This document shows, piece after piece, positions 47,215 to 56,554 of a stretch of 64,000 nucleotides of DNA (the first letter of the stretch is position 1; every line of letters begins with the position of its first letter). This stretch comes from Astrobacterium formosum (GTDB lineage: Bacteria; Pseudomonadota; Alphaproteobacteria; Rhizobiales; Xanthobacteraceae): positions 1 to 64,000 of the forward strand of contig JAVDCA010000006.1 of assembly GCA_030848545.1 (NCBI GenBank), in the 5' to 3' direction. A program made the position numbers and the translations under genes. Under the pieces are notes generated by a model. That model had not been told where the DNA came from, made no database searches, and worked only from the letters and a program-made list of their open reading frames with translations.

Positions 47215-47856
47215 TTACAGCCCGCGTTCCACCATCGCGACGACGCGGCGTCCGAGCGCGTCGAGGCGTTCCGGTGCGGCGCCCGCGAGCGGCCCCTCGA
47301 TGATCAGCATGGCAAGGCCGTGCACGGCCGACCAGGCGAGATGCTCGGCACCGGCGCGGCGTTCCGGCGGCAATATCCCGGCCGCCACCAGGCGGTCGAG
47401 GGCGACACCGAGGAGTTGGAACGGGTCGAGGCCGCCCGGCCCTGCCTTGGCGGGGTCGGGCGCCGGCCAAGGCGTGCCGGCGGCGAACAGGGTGCGGAAT
47501 AGTCCGGTCTCGGTGCGCGCGAAGGTGAGATAACCCAAGCCGACGGCGGCGAGGCTCGCACGTCCCAGAACCGCCGCCTCGGCGCTCGCGTCGATGCGTG
47601 CGAGTTCGACCTCCATGGCGGCGGCGAGACGCGACAGCGCTGCGACCCGCACCGCCTGCAGGAGGTCGGCGCGTGAAGAAAAGTGCCGGTAGGCGGCATT
47701 GGGCGCAACTCCGGCCCGCCGCGTCGCCTCACGCAGCACGACAGCGTCCGGGCCGCCGGCGCTGGCCAGTGCGATGCCGGCCGCGACCAGTACGCGGCGC
47801 AGGTCACCATGCCGATAGGTCTGCCGCGTGACGGAACCCGGACGTTGGGGGCTCAT
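47215..47856 (-). CDS. TetR-family transcriptional regulator
   Basis: This 213-residue repressor has an N-terminal helix-turn-helix (about residues 12-60; DLRRVLVAAGIALA, REATRRAGVAPNAAYRHFSSRADLL) and an all-helical ligand domain that resembles the WHG/TetR_C_33 type. The start MSPQRP is chosen because one of two matching palindromes begins three bases upstream of it. It is divergent from a VOC-family gene, and the two palindromes between them suggest it represses itself and that neighbour. Confidence 0.92.
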   Translation of the reverse strand: MSPQRPGSVTRQTYRHGDLRRVLVAAGIALASAGGPDAVVLREATRRAGVAPNAAYRHFSSRADLLQAVRVAALSRLAAAMEVELARIDASAEAAVLGRASLAAVGLGYLTFARTETGLFRTLFAAGTPWPAPDPAKAGPGGLDPFQLLGVALDRLVAAGILPPERRAGAEHLAWSAVHGLAMLIIEGPLAGAAPERLDALGRRVVAMVERGL

Positions 47857-47858
47857 AT

Positions 47859-47873
47859 GTGGACAGGGTCCAT
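47859..47873. promoter_or_regulatory. TetR operator, copy 1 (imperfect)
   Basis: GTGGACAGGGTCCAT differs at two positions from the perfect palindrome at 47891-47905. It ends three bases before the tetR start codon, so bound repressor would block tetR transcription or translation start. Confidence 0.75.
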
Positions 47874-47890
47874 TTTCTCTGGCATAGGAT

Positions 47891-47905
47891 GTGGACAGTG
47901 TCCAC
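47891..47905. promoter_or_regulatory. TetR operator, copy 2 (perfect palindrome)
   Basis: GTGGACAGTGTCCAC is a perfect 7-1-7 palindrome of the TGGACA-N-TGTCCA type frequently bound by TetR proteins. It lies 32 bases centre to centre from copy 1, close to three helical turns, in the region shared by the divergent tetR and VOC genes. Confidence 0.8.
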
Positions 47906-47971
47906 AATGACACTGAACACGGCCGGCGTCACGGCCGAAATCGAGGAAACCGGGACAAGGAGAGCAAACCC

Positions 47972-48406
47972 ATGCAGGTCGAGCCCTATTTGATGTTCAA
48001 CGGTCGCTGCGAAGAGGCGGTCGACTTCTATGGCGTCGTGCTCGGCGCCGAGGTGGAGATGCTTCTGCGCTTCCGCGAAAGCCCGGACGAGCCGCCGCCG
48101 GGCATTATGCCGGCGGACTGGCACGACAAGATCATGCATTGCGCCCTCAGGATCGGATCGACGCGGGTGATGGCGTCGGACGGCTGCGCCTCGGACGATG
48201 CCGGCTTCAAGGGCGTCTGTCTCACCGCCTCGGTCGCGACCGAACAGGAAGCGGACCGTGTCTTCGCGGCGCTCTCGGAGGGCGGACATGTGACGATGCC
48301 ACTCGGGAAAACCTTCTTCTCGCCGCGCTTCGGCATGCTGACGGACCGCTTCGGCCTCGGCTGGATGGTGATCGTCGAGACAAAGGACGCCGCGTTGGCG
48401 GCGTGA
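47972..48406 (+). CDS. VOC-superfamily protein (PhnB/YjdN-like)
   Basis: This 144-residue protein has the paired beta-alpha-beta-beta-beta modules of the vicinal oxygen chelate fold. It begins VEPYLMFNGRCEEAVDFYGVVLGAEVEML and ends GMLTDRFGLGWMVIVE, as in PhnB/YjdN proteins. AAGGAGAG sits eight bases before the ATG; an upstream in-frame ATG within the operator is less likely. The enzymatic role is unknown. It is probably controlled by the divergent TetR repressor. Confidence 0.9.
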   Translation: MQVEPYLMFNGRCEEAVDFYGVVLGAEVEMLLRFRESPDEPPPGIMPADWHDKIMHCALRIGSTRVMASDGCASDDAGFKGVCLTASVATEQEADRVFAALSEGGHVTMPLGKTFFSPRFGMLTDRFGLGWMVIVETKDAALAA

Positions 48407-48541
48407 GGAGCCCGTTTCGACTCGCGAAAGACACTCCGATCATTCGATGCGGCGCGGGAGAAATATCCGTTCGTCCATTCCCGCGCCGATCTTCACCCTA
48501 AGGACGCAACCCGCATGGACCACTCCCGTCGGGCGGGTTAA

Positions 48542-49678
<1,137 letters not shown>

Positions 49679-50000
49679 TCAACCAGGAAGGCGGGCGGCG
49701 CTGCCGTCCCGCCTCCTCCGGCCGACGGTACTGGGCGGGTTTCCTCCGGATCGCCCGAGATCACTTCAAATTTACATTTATCTCCAGCAATTTCAAAGCG
49801 TTGATGCCGGCATAAAGCGCAGCGCTTTTTTAACATCACCATGCGTAAGCTGGTGTTTGTCGAGCAGCGCCGACGTTTCCGGGCGCACGAGAGTTCGCTC
49901 CGGTCCGCCATTCGGCGCAGGGTTCCTCAGGGTCGAGGGATACCGCGTCAATGCTGTCCGATGACGTGGCAAGCAATGCCGCGTCGGCGCGGAGAGCCTG
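49679..50000. other. 322-base intergenic region with post-takP hairpin
   Basis: A strong hairpin lies at 49689-49714 (AGGCGGG with CCCGCCT, plus inner CGGC/GCCG), probably ending the binding-protein transcript. At about 49814-49831 AAAGCGCAGCGCTTTTTT could be a weak second terminator. No gene or known RNA was recognised in the rest. Confidence 0.5.
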
Positions 50001-50861
50001 ATGGCCAAGCCGACCAAGGTCAGGAAAGGCGGACGGCGCGGAGCCGGCGGCGGTGGCCATGGCGGCATCGGCACTTGGTTCATCACCTTCGCCGACGTCA
50101 TGGGGCTCCTGGTGGCGTTCTTCGTCATGCTGGTCGCCTTCTCGACCCAGGACAAGGCCAAGCTGATGGCGGTGGCGGGCTCCATGCGCGAGGCGTTCGG
50201 GGTCCAGAACCAGGTTCGCTATTCGGGCTTCATCGAACTACCCGGCCTGCCGTTGCGGCCGCGGCTCAAGAACGCCGCCCATATCCCGCCCGAAGAGGCC
50301 TCGCTGACGCCGGACGAAACCCAGCACGAGCGCAAACTCGACAACGCCACGCGCGCGAAGCTGGACCGCGATTTCGCGCTCGCCGCCGCGACCCTGCGCC
50401 AGGCCCTGCAGGACATGCCGGAGATCAGCGAGATCTCCAAAAACATCATCATCGAGGAAAGCCGCGAGGGCCTCAACGTGGAGATCACCGACCAGGACGG
50501 AAGATCCATGTTTCCCGAAGGCTCGGCGGAGCCCTACGAGCACACCCGCAAACTCGTCCAGCGGCTCGCCCGCGTCGTCAAAGCCTCCCCGTTCCGCCTG
50601 AAGCTGACCGGCCACGCCTCGGCGGCGCGCCCACGCTCGCGGCCCGGTCTCGGACACTGGGAGATATCCGCCATGCGGGCAGTCAAGATTCGGCAAATCC
50701 TCGCCGAGGAGGGCGTACCGGACGACCGCTTCTTCGCCGTCACCGGCAAGGGCGATACGGCACCTCTTTTTCCCGATGACCCCTTCATCGCCGCCAACCG
50801 GCGCGTCACCATCACGCTGATGCGCGAAGCGCCGCCGATCCCGGCCGACTTCAAGCCGTAA
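50001..50861 (+). CDS. MotB-like / OmpA-family peptidoglycan-binding protein, orphan
   Basis: This 286-residue protein has a Gly/Arg-rich N-terminus and one transmembrane helix (about residues 27-48) that begins with the MotB-style Asp (ITFADVMGLLVAFFVMLVAFS). A linker and a C-terminal OmpA-like domain follow (about residues 155-275; LKLTGHASAARPRS, WEISAMRAVKIRQIL, NRRVTITLM). This is the plan of MotB/TolR/ExbD-OmpA stator proteins. No motA-like partner or flagellar gene is nearby, so it may serve another proton-driven envelope machine. Confidence 0.85.
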   Translation: MAKPTKVRKGGRRGAGGGGHGGIGTWFITFADVMGLLVAFFVMLVAFSTQDKAKLMAVAGSMREAFGVQNQVRYSGFIELPGLPLRPRLKNAAHIPPEEASLTPDETQHERKLDNATRAKLDRDFALAAATLRQALQDMPEISEISKNIIIEESREGLNVEITDQDGRSMFPEGSAEPYEHTRKLVQRLARVVKASPFRLKLTGHASAARPRSRPGLGHWEISAMRAVKIRQILAEEGVPDDRFFAVTGKGDTAPLFPDDPFIAANRRVTITLMREAPPIPADFKP

Positions 50862-50913
50862 CGGAGGCGCACGGCACGGCGTGAGCGACGCGAAAGCGCG
50901 ACGAGCCCCAAGC

Positions 50914-51723
50914 TCACATCAACGTGCGGCTACGGCCGAGTTCGAGCAGATGGGAACCGCGTGTGATCAGGCCGGCCTTGTAGCGTAGCACCGGCAACCG
51001 AGACAGCGCCTCGACGATGCCAAAGCACAGATAGCAACCCTCCGGTGTCACCTCGTGCCAGCGCAGTTCGCCCTGGCACGACCAGGCTTCCTCGATGCGC
51101 TCGCGGTCGACGACGCCGCAGATCTGCGACACGGCTTCGTCGGCGTAGTTCGGCCCCGCCATCGTCTTGCAGGTCATGCGCAGGAAGCCGTTGTCGAAAT
51201 CGGAGGCCCGTTCCTTCGACAGGCGGCAGCAGGATTCGTCGGACACCTTGTCGAGGCGCTGCAGCGTGCCTTCGAGGAAGCAGAAGCCGTTCTCCGATAC
51301 GCGCCAGCCGCAGTCCTCGCCGTCCTGCCAGAAATCGTCGATGTCGACCACGAGGTTCGGGGCGCCGACGAGGTCGCGGCCGATCATCGCCGGGGCGAAC
51401 TTGTTTTCCCAGACCACCAGCGACAGGTCGCCCCGGCAGTGATCGCGGATGCCGTGGAATTCGGCTTCGACACCGACCCGGACCATGTTGTAGCCGTCGC
51501 CCCCCATCTCGTGGACGCCGCGGCACATCGCGTAGGTGACCGTGACGGTCGGCTCCTCCGGCACGCTGATGCGTTCGGGCAGATAGGGCAGAAGCGCCTG
51601 ACGGCTGGTCACGAAGGGAATGTGAAAGCCGGTGGTCTCGCGGCAGTGGAGCGTGCGCTGGTCACCCCAGACCGGATTGGCGGGGAACAGCGTCGGCATG
51701 GTCAGGCTGTGATGCCGCTTCAT
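50914..51723 (-). CDS. Acetoacetate-decarboxylase-fold protein lacking the Schiff-base lysine
   Basis: This 269-residue protein belongs to the acetoacetate decarboxylase (ADC) superfamily by its pattern FVTSRQALLPYLPERISVPEEPTVTV, then MIGRDLVGAPNLVVDI. In the Clostridium enzyme the equivalent stretch GREL-SAYPKK supplies the catalytic Lys115. Here it reads GRDL-VGAPNL, so the lysine pair is absent. It is therefore unlikely to be a decarboxylase and may be one of the ADC-fold lyases/hydratases or a binding protein. A strong GGGAGGAGAGG lies just before the ATG. No operon partner. Confidence 0.75.
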   Translation of the reverse strand: MKRHHSLTMPTLFPANPVWGDQRTLHCRETTGFHIPFVTSRQALLPYLPERISVPEEPTVTVTYAMCRGVHEMGGDGYNMVRVGVEAEFHGIRDHCRGDLSLVVWENKFAPAMIGRDLVGAPNLVVDIDDFWQDGEDCGWRVSENGFCFLEGTLQRLDKVSDESCCRLSKERASDFDNGFLRMTCKTMAGPNYADEAVSQICGVVDRERIEEAWSCQGELRWHEVTPEGCYLCFGIVEALSRLPVLRYKAGLITRGSHLLELGRSRTLM

Positions 51724-52083
51724 CCTCTCCTCCCGGCTCGGCCGCTCGGAAACGGGATTTGACGGCGTTTCGCAGCACGAGCGGCATTCGTGTTTCTACA
51801 ACTTCGGATACCGCGATCCAGTCGCCGCGAAGCCGCAGGCCCGGCGGGCGGCGCTATTGCAACTCAGGCGCGGCACCCGAAGGCAACCAGCGCCACAACC
51901 AAAGATGAGTCGATGCCCAGATGCGCACGCGAACGCATTTAAGCGTTTCACCTCATGTTTGCGCCATCGTTTTGTCATCGGAAGATCGGACGTTGCTGTG
52001 GTGTGCTCTCGATCCTCGTGATCCTCGTGCAACTCTGTTCTCGTGTAAATCCATCCTCGTGTAACATTGCGTGTGAGTGGCGT
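51724..52083. other. 360-base intergenic region with short ATCCTCGTG repeats
   Basis: ATCCTCGTG occurs at 52012, 52021 and 52053, with a related TTCTCGTG between the second and third copies, upstream of a small gene. The rest holds no recognisable gene or RNA. The region is divergent between the ADC-fold gene and the small plus-strand gene. Confidence 0.5.
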
Positions 52084-52284
52084 ATGTCGGCGTATCCTCG
52101 ACGAATGTCAGCGGAGCTGATGAACAAACTGCATCGATGGGCGGAGCGGAGGCAGGTGCACTTCTCCGAACTTCAGCAATCCGGGCGGTGGCGGCGCTAT
52201 TACTCCGAAGGAGAGTTCGCCGATCTCAGACAGGATGCCGACCGTTCCGCCGAGAATTGGCAACGTCTGGCGCAAGCTGACTGA
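52084..52284 (+). CDS. Small conserved Rhizobiales protein (TIGR03809-like)
   Basis: This 66-residue basic, charged protein has KLHRWAERRQVHFSELQQSG then RWRRYYSEGEFADLRQDADR, a pattern I recall from the TIGR03809 family of Bradyrhizobium and relatives. The ATG at 52084 is used; a second at 52105 is possible. Function is unknown. Confidence 0.65.
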   Translation: MSAYPRRMSAELMNKLHRWAERRQVHFSELQQSGRWRRYYSEGEFADLRQDADRSAENWQRLAQAD

Positions 52285-52427
52285 CGGCCGCGGCGCGCGC
52301 AAAAAGCTGCGCTGACATCACCGGCTCAGACTCCTTCGCGACTTCTTCGGCTTCGACTCCATTGGCGAGGGGCATGGTCAATGCCCCTCGATACGGCGCA
52401 TTGGCGTTCGACATCTCCGGTGCGCCG

Positions 52428-52640
52428 TCAGGTGAAAACCGACGTGATGGTCTGGAATTGGTCGAGCGCGACGCTGAGCAGCGCATCGTAGCTCGTCTGC
52501 CCCTGCGCGGCCGCCTTGAGGATGCATTCGGCGAGATAGGCTTTCACGGCCGGCGTCGCATATTCGAGCGGCAGGCGCGCCGCGGCCTGTTCGAGCACGT
52601 CCCGCATGGTCTGGACGAGTTCGGGGGCGAAATACGGCAT
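52428..52640 (-). CDS. Small conserved hypothetical protein
   Basis: This 70-residue acidic helical protein (MPYFAPELVQTMRDVLEQAA, ATPAVKAYLAECILKAAAQG, QTSYDALLSVALDQFQTI) has a good ribosome-binding site GGAGAAG seven bases before the ATG. Similar short proteins occur widely in Bradyrhizobium-type genomes. No function known. Confidence 0.7.
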   Translation of the reverse strand: MPYFAPELVQTMRDVLEQAAARLPLEYATPAVKAYLAECILKAAAQGQTSYDALLSVALDQFQTITSVFT

Positions 52641-52838
52641 GATCTTCTCCTCACCGGTGAGCAAGTGTTCGGTGTGCAAGTGTTCGCACCATGAGCCACG
52701 ATGCCGGCGAATGCGCGACGCGAACCGGGCATCTTTGCGCAAAAGCCGGTGAACGGACTCAAATAGGCGGTGATGTGACGGCGGCGCGACCGACGGCCTC
52801 GGCGTATGATCGCCGATGCAGGAAGGGAGTCTCTCGAC

Positions 52839-53396
52839 ATGCGAATGCCCAAGAAAGCCGAGTTTCCGCTGTCCGAAGTCCGCCGCTATCTCGAGCCCGG
52901 ACCGGTCGTCCTGGTGTCGTCGGCCCACAAGGGCCGAACCAACATCATGACCATGGGCTGGCACACCATGATGGAGTTCACGCCGGCGCTGGTCGGCTGC
53001 GTCATCGCCGAGTCCAACCACTCGTTCGAACTCATTCGCAAGAGTCGCGAATGCGTCATCAACCTGCCGACCGCCGACATGGCCAAGACGGTCGTCGATA
53101 TCGGCAACACGACAGGCGCCGAGATCGACAAGTTCGAAACATTCGGGCTGACGCCCGTGCCGGCCGAACGGGTGAAGGCGCCGCTGATCGGCGAATGTCA
53201 CGCCAATTTCGAGTGCCGCCTTCACGACGCCCGGCTGGTGAAGCGTTATAACTTCTTCATCTTCGAGGTCGTGGCCGCGCACGTGGCGCCGTCACCGAAG
53301 AATCCGCGCGCCATCCACTATCGCGGCGGCGGCGAATTCATGGTAGCGGGCGCGTCGATCAGCCTGCGCCGGCGCTTCCGGCCGGGCATGCTGTGA
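52839..53396 (+). CDS. Flavin reductase-like (DIM6/NTAB) FMN-binding protein
   Basis: This 185-residue split-barrel flavoprotein has VVLVSSAHKGRTNIMTMGWHTMMEFTPALVGCVIA, NHSFELIRKSRECVINLP and ECHANFECRL, the usual pattern of flavin reductase-domain proteins. It probably binds FMN and may reduce flavin or another acceptor. AAGGGAG precedes the ATG at 52839; a second ATG six bases later is possible. It is convergent with the next gene. Confidence 0.87.
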   Translation: MRMPKKAEFPLSEVRRYLEPGPVVLVSSAHKGRTNIMTMGWHTMMEFTPALVGCVIAESNHSFELIRKSRECVINLPTADMAKTVVDIGNTTGAEIDKFETFGLTPVPAERVKAPLIGECHANFECRLHDARLVKRYNFFIFEVVAAHVAPSPKNPRAIHYRGGGEFMVAGASISLRRRFRPGML

Positions 53397-53421
53397 GAGA
53401 CGACGACCGAACGCGAAGGCC

Positions 53422-54408
53422 CTATCGGCCAAACGCCGCTGAACCGAACCGGTAACTCGCCTGGACGAACACACCGTAGCGGCGGGTCGCCCAGTCGGAA
53501 GGCTGCGGTTCGGCATCGACGCCGACGATGTGGCCGTCGAAATGGGTGGTGCAATCGCTCTTCATGGACCAGATGCGGCCGCCGACGCCGACGCTCAGCG
53601 CGTCGGTGACCAGATAGGACATGACGGCTTCCAGCTGATAGCCATTGCCGCTGCCAGTGTCCGGGACCGGGCCGGTGAAGTCGCGGAAATTGCTGCCGAT
53701 GCGCAGCCAGTGCGTATCCTCGCCATCGAACCACGTATAGGGCACCCAGGCGGCATCGACGGCGACGCTCAGCCGCTCGGTGACGTCGAAGCGGCCGGCC
53801 ACTCCGAGGCGCAGCGAATGCCAGCGGCTGTCCTGCGAGATGACGTTGACTGAAGACGCCTCCGCCGGATCGCAGATCGTGGAGGTCGCGATCTGGCGGC
53901 ACCCCATGGCGTTCAGGCGCTCGGAGAAATAGTGATAGCCGACGAAACCACCGATGCGGACACGGCCGGAGCGCCAGACGTCGTAACCGACATCGATGCT
54001 CGCATAGGTCATTTTGCCGTCTCGCAGATCGCTGAGCGTGCTTGAATACGGATCGGTATCGGGCGGGAAATCCTCGTCGTTGAGCTGGCCGCCGGCGAGC
54101 CTGCCGAGGCCGACATATCCTTTCACGAACAGGTTGGTGGCGAGATGGTCGAAGCGGCCGAAGGCTTCGGCCGCGTGCCCATTCGGATTCTTGTAGGTCA
54201 GCCGCGACACCATCGCGTCGCCACCGACGCCATAGAGATCGAGGGCCGTGCGGCCCGAGCTGTACCAGTAACGCGCGCCGACATCCGCCTGCCAGATCGG
54301 CAGCGGCTCGGGTCGCGGCAACACGAGGTCCGCCGCCGGCGCCTGGGCCGAGATGCCGAACATCGCTCCGGAGATGAGGATCGCGAAAACCGCACGCCTG
54401 ACGATCAT
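53422..54408 (-). CDS. Outer membrane beta-barrel protein, omptin-like
   Basis: This 328-residue protein has a signal peptide (ending QAPAAD, about residue 26) and alternating aromatic/Gly-rich beta-strands (ADVGARYWYSSG, LFVKGYVGLGRL, IGGFVGYHYFSER, LRLGVAGRFDVTERL) to a C-terminal VFVQASYRFG. The strand pattern suggests an omptin/OMP-type barrel. I cannot confirm protease residues. Its closest named family is uncertain. Confidence 0.8.
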   Translation of the reverse strand: MIVRRAVFAILISGAMFGISAQAPAADLVLPRPEPLPIWQADVGARYWYSSGRTALDLYGVGGDAMVSRLTYKNPNGHAAEAFGRFDHLATNLFVKGYVGLGRLAGGQLNDEDFPPDTDPYSSTLSDLRDGKMTYASIDVGYDVWRSGRVRIGGFVGYHYFSERLNAMGCRQIATSTICDPAEASSVNVISQDSRWHSLRLGVAGRFDVTERLSVAVDAAWVPYTWFDGEDTHWLRIGSNFRDFTGPVPDTGSGNGYQLEAVMSYLVTDALSVGVGGRIWSMKSDCTTHFDGHIVGVDAEPQPSDWATRRYGVFVQASYRFGSAAFGR

Positions 54409-54861
54409 TCCATCCCCCGACAAATGTCCCATCGTCGCCCTCCGGGCGATTTGCGAAGCGTGCGGGGGTCAAGAATCAAGTGAGCGTTCAAATGGTTAAT
54501 TAACTCCAAATGGCCGCGGCCTGCCGTCGAGCCCGCGGGCCCACCGGTGCGCCCCGATCCGGCGCAGCCGCGGGGGAGCGGCCACACAAGCATGGCGAAA
54601 TCCCGCCTCGCTCTGCAACGCACGCGGCGGGCCCCGGTCCGAGCCGGGTAAGCATCATCCCGCAACCCAACGGGTGGAAATTTATAGCGACTCCGGGCGC
54701 CGACACTTGTAAATGTCATGCGCGCAGCCGCCTTCGCCGGCAATTTTATGAGCGGAGGGCCCGCCAGCCGCAGGGTGCAGCCCATGTTTCGGTAGTTCCC
54801 TGACGGCAGTCCCGCTTCGGCAGCTCTCCTGTCGCACAAAGCACGAACGAAGAGGAAGATC
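54409..54861. other. 453-base divergent intergenic region
   Basis: This region lies between the outer-membrane protein gene and the first complete TRAP operon, transcribed apart. It contains a 10-base palindrome GTTAATTAAC (54495-54504) in a short AT-rich patch 87 bases before the barrel gene. No RNA motif or small gene is evident in the remaining GC-rich part. Confidence 0.45.
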
Positions 54862-55884
54862 ATGAGACCGACATCGATCGCGAGCGTCGCCGCCGTTGTT
54901 CTGGCAGCGCTGACCGCTCTGCCGGCCGCGGCCCAGAGCCTGAAATCCGAATACAAGGTTTCGACGGTGCTCGGCGCCCCCTTCCCGTGGGGACTCTCCG
55001 CCCAGCGCTGGGCCGACATCGTCAAGGAGAAGTCGGGCGGCCGCATCAACCTCAAGGTCTATCCGGGCGCCCAGCTGGTGGGCGGGGACCAGACCAAGGA
55101 ATTCACCGCCATGCGCCAGGGCGTGATCGACATGGCGGTCGGCTCGACCATCAACTGGTCGCCGCAGGTCGCCGAATTGAACCTGTTCTCGATGCCGTTC
55201 CTGATGCCCGACTTCAAAGCCCTCGACGCCATCACGTCTGGGCCCGCCGGCAAGAAGCTGTTCGAGATCATCGCGTCGAAGGATGTGGTGCCGCTCGCCT
55301 GGGGCGAGAACGGGTTCCGCGAACTGTCCAATTCCAAGCGCGACATCAAGAAGCCGGAAGACCTGAAGGGCCTCAAGATCCGCGTCGTCGGCTCGCCTCT
55401 GTACAACGAGACCTTCACCGCGCTCGGTGCCAACCCGACCCAGATGAGCTGGGCCGACGCTCAGCCGGCCCTGTCCACCGGCGCGGTCGACGGCCAGGAG
55501 AACCCGCTGTCCGTCTACAACGTCTCCAAGCTGCATACGGTCGGCCAAAAGCACCTCACTTTGTGGGGCTATGTCGCCGACCCGCTGATCTTCGCGGTGT
55601 CGAAGCAGGTGTGGACGACATTCTCGCCCGGTGACCAGAAGATCATCACCGAAGCGGCGCTCGAGGCCGGCAAATACGGCAAGGAGATCGCGCGCAAGGG
55701 CATCACGCCCGAGGATCCCTCGCTCCTGAAGGAGATCGAAGGCAACGGCGTCACGATCACCCGCCTCTCCGCCGACGAGCAGAAGGCCTTCCAGAAGGCG
55801 ACCGTCGCCGTCTACGACAAGTGGAAGGCGAAAATTGGCGCCGACCTCGTCACCGCCGCCGAGAAGTCGGTGGCGGCACGGTAA
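54862..55884 (+). CDS. dctP: TRAP transporter solute-binding protein (DctP), operon 1
   Basis: This 340-residue periplasmic binding protein has a Sec signal (to AAAQS, about residue 25). DctP-family motifs include GGRINLKVYPGAQLVGGDQTK, FLMPDFKALDAI, PEDLKGLKIRVVGSPLYNETF with the conserved Arg, and TGAVDGQENPL. It is the first gene of a dctP-dctQ-dctM operon; 123 bases with a perfect hairpin separate it from dctQ. The ligand is probably a carboxylate, not further resolved. Confidence 0.94.
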   Translation: MRPTSIASVAAVVLAALTALPAAAQSLKSEYKVSTVLGAPFPWGLSAQRWADIVKEKSGGRINLKVYPGAQLVGGDQTKEFTAMRQGVIDMAVGSTINWSPQVAELNLFSMPFLMPDFKALDAITSGPAGKKLFEIIASKDVVPLAWGENGFRELSNSKRDIKKPEDLKGLKIRVVGSPLYNETFTALGANPTQMSWADAQPALSTGAVDGQENPLSVYNVSKLHTVGQKHLTLWGYVADPLIFAVSKQVWTTFSPGDQKIITEAALEAGKYGKEIARKGITPEDPSLLKEIEGNGVTITRLSADEQKAFQKATVAVYDKWKAKIGADLVTAAEKSVAAR

Positions 55885-55950
55885 TCGACAAGGACCGACC
55901 ACTCAGATAGGTCCCCTTTTCGCCGGCCACGCGCAATCGAAATGACCAAT

Positions 55951-55978
55951 CACCTCTCCCCGCAAGCGGGGAGAGGTG
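55951..55978 (+). repeat. Intercistronic hairpin (family B repeat) between dctP and dctQ
   Basis: CACCTCTCCCCGC (55951-55963) and GCGGGGAGAGGTG (55966-55978) are exact reverse complements around AA. It lies 66 bases after the dctP stop and 29 bases before the dctQ start. It could protect the upstream dctP message from 3' exonucleases or partly terminate transcription, giving more binding protein than membrane subunits. It is also a copy of the repeat at 44425-44491. Confidence 0.9.
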
Positions 55979-56007
55979 AAATCTCAGTTTCCTGCTTTGA
56001 GTTCAAA

Positions 56008-56541
56008 ATGTCCGACCCCGGCAATCCCCTCTCCCCTCAAGACCCGCCGCTGCGCGTGCCGATCACCTTCGAAAAGGTGCTCGCCGCCGCCAGCATGGCG
56101 GCCTTGTGCCTGATCACGCTCGGCAACGTCGTGACCCGCTATCTGACCAACGTTTCCTTCGCGTTCACCGAGGAATATTCCATCGCCCTGATGGTGGTCG
56201 TCACCATGCTGGGCACCTCCATCGCGACCGCGGCCGACCGCCAGATCCGCATCACCTGGTTCGCCTCGCTCCTGCCCCCCGCCGGACGACGCGCCGCCGA
56301 AATTTTCTCGACCTTGGCCACTATCGCGATGTTCGTGCTCGTGCTCGTGCTCGGCGGCCGCCTGGTATGGGACGAGTATCGCTTCGAAGTGACGTCGCCG
56401 GGTCTCGGCGAGCCGCAATGGATCTACACACTCGCTTTGCCGCTCCTGGCGGCCGTCGTCATCGGCCGAGCGATCGGCCATCTCGTTCGTGTCCTCAAAG
56501 CGCGTCGCGCGCCCAGTCGAGACGCCATCGAGCCTCTGTGA
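56008..56541 (+). CDS. dctQ: TRAP transporter small permease subunit (DctQ), operon 1
   Basis: This 177-residue membrane protein has four hydrophobic helices (about residues 22-45, 55-78, 95-118 and 135-158) and the DctQ markers NVVTRYLTNVSFAFTEEYSIALMVVVTMLG and ADRQIRITWF. It partners the DctM subunit encoded 13 bases downstream. The ATG at 56008 is chosen since an earlier in-frame ATG would translate the hairpin repeat. Confidence 0.92.
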   Translation: MSDPGNPLSPQDPPLRVPITFEKVLAAASMAALCLITLGNVVTRYLTNVSFAFTEEYSIALMVVVTMLGTSIATAADRQIRITWFASLLPPAGRRAAEIFSTLATIAMFVLVLVLGGRLVWDEYRFEVTSPGLGEPQWIYTLALPLLAAVVIGRAIGHLVRVLKARRAPSRDAIEPL

Positions 56542-56554
56542 ACGGATCAATTTC

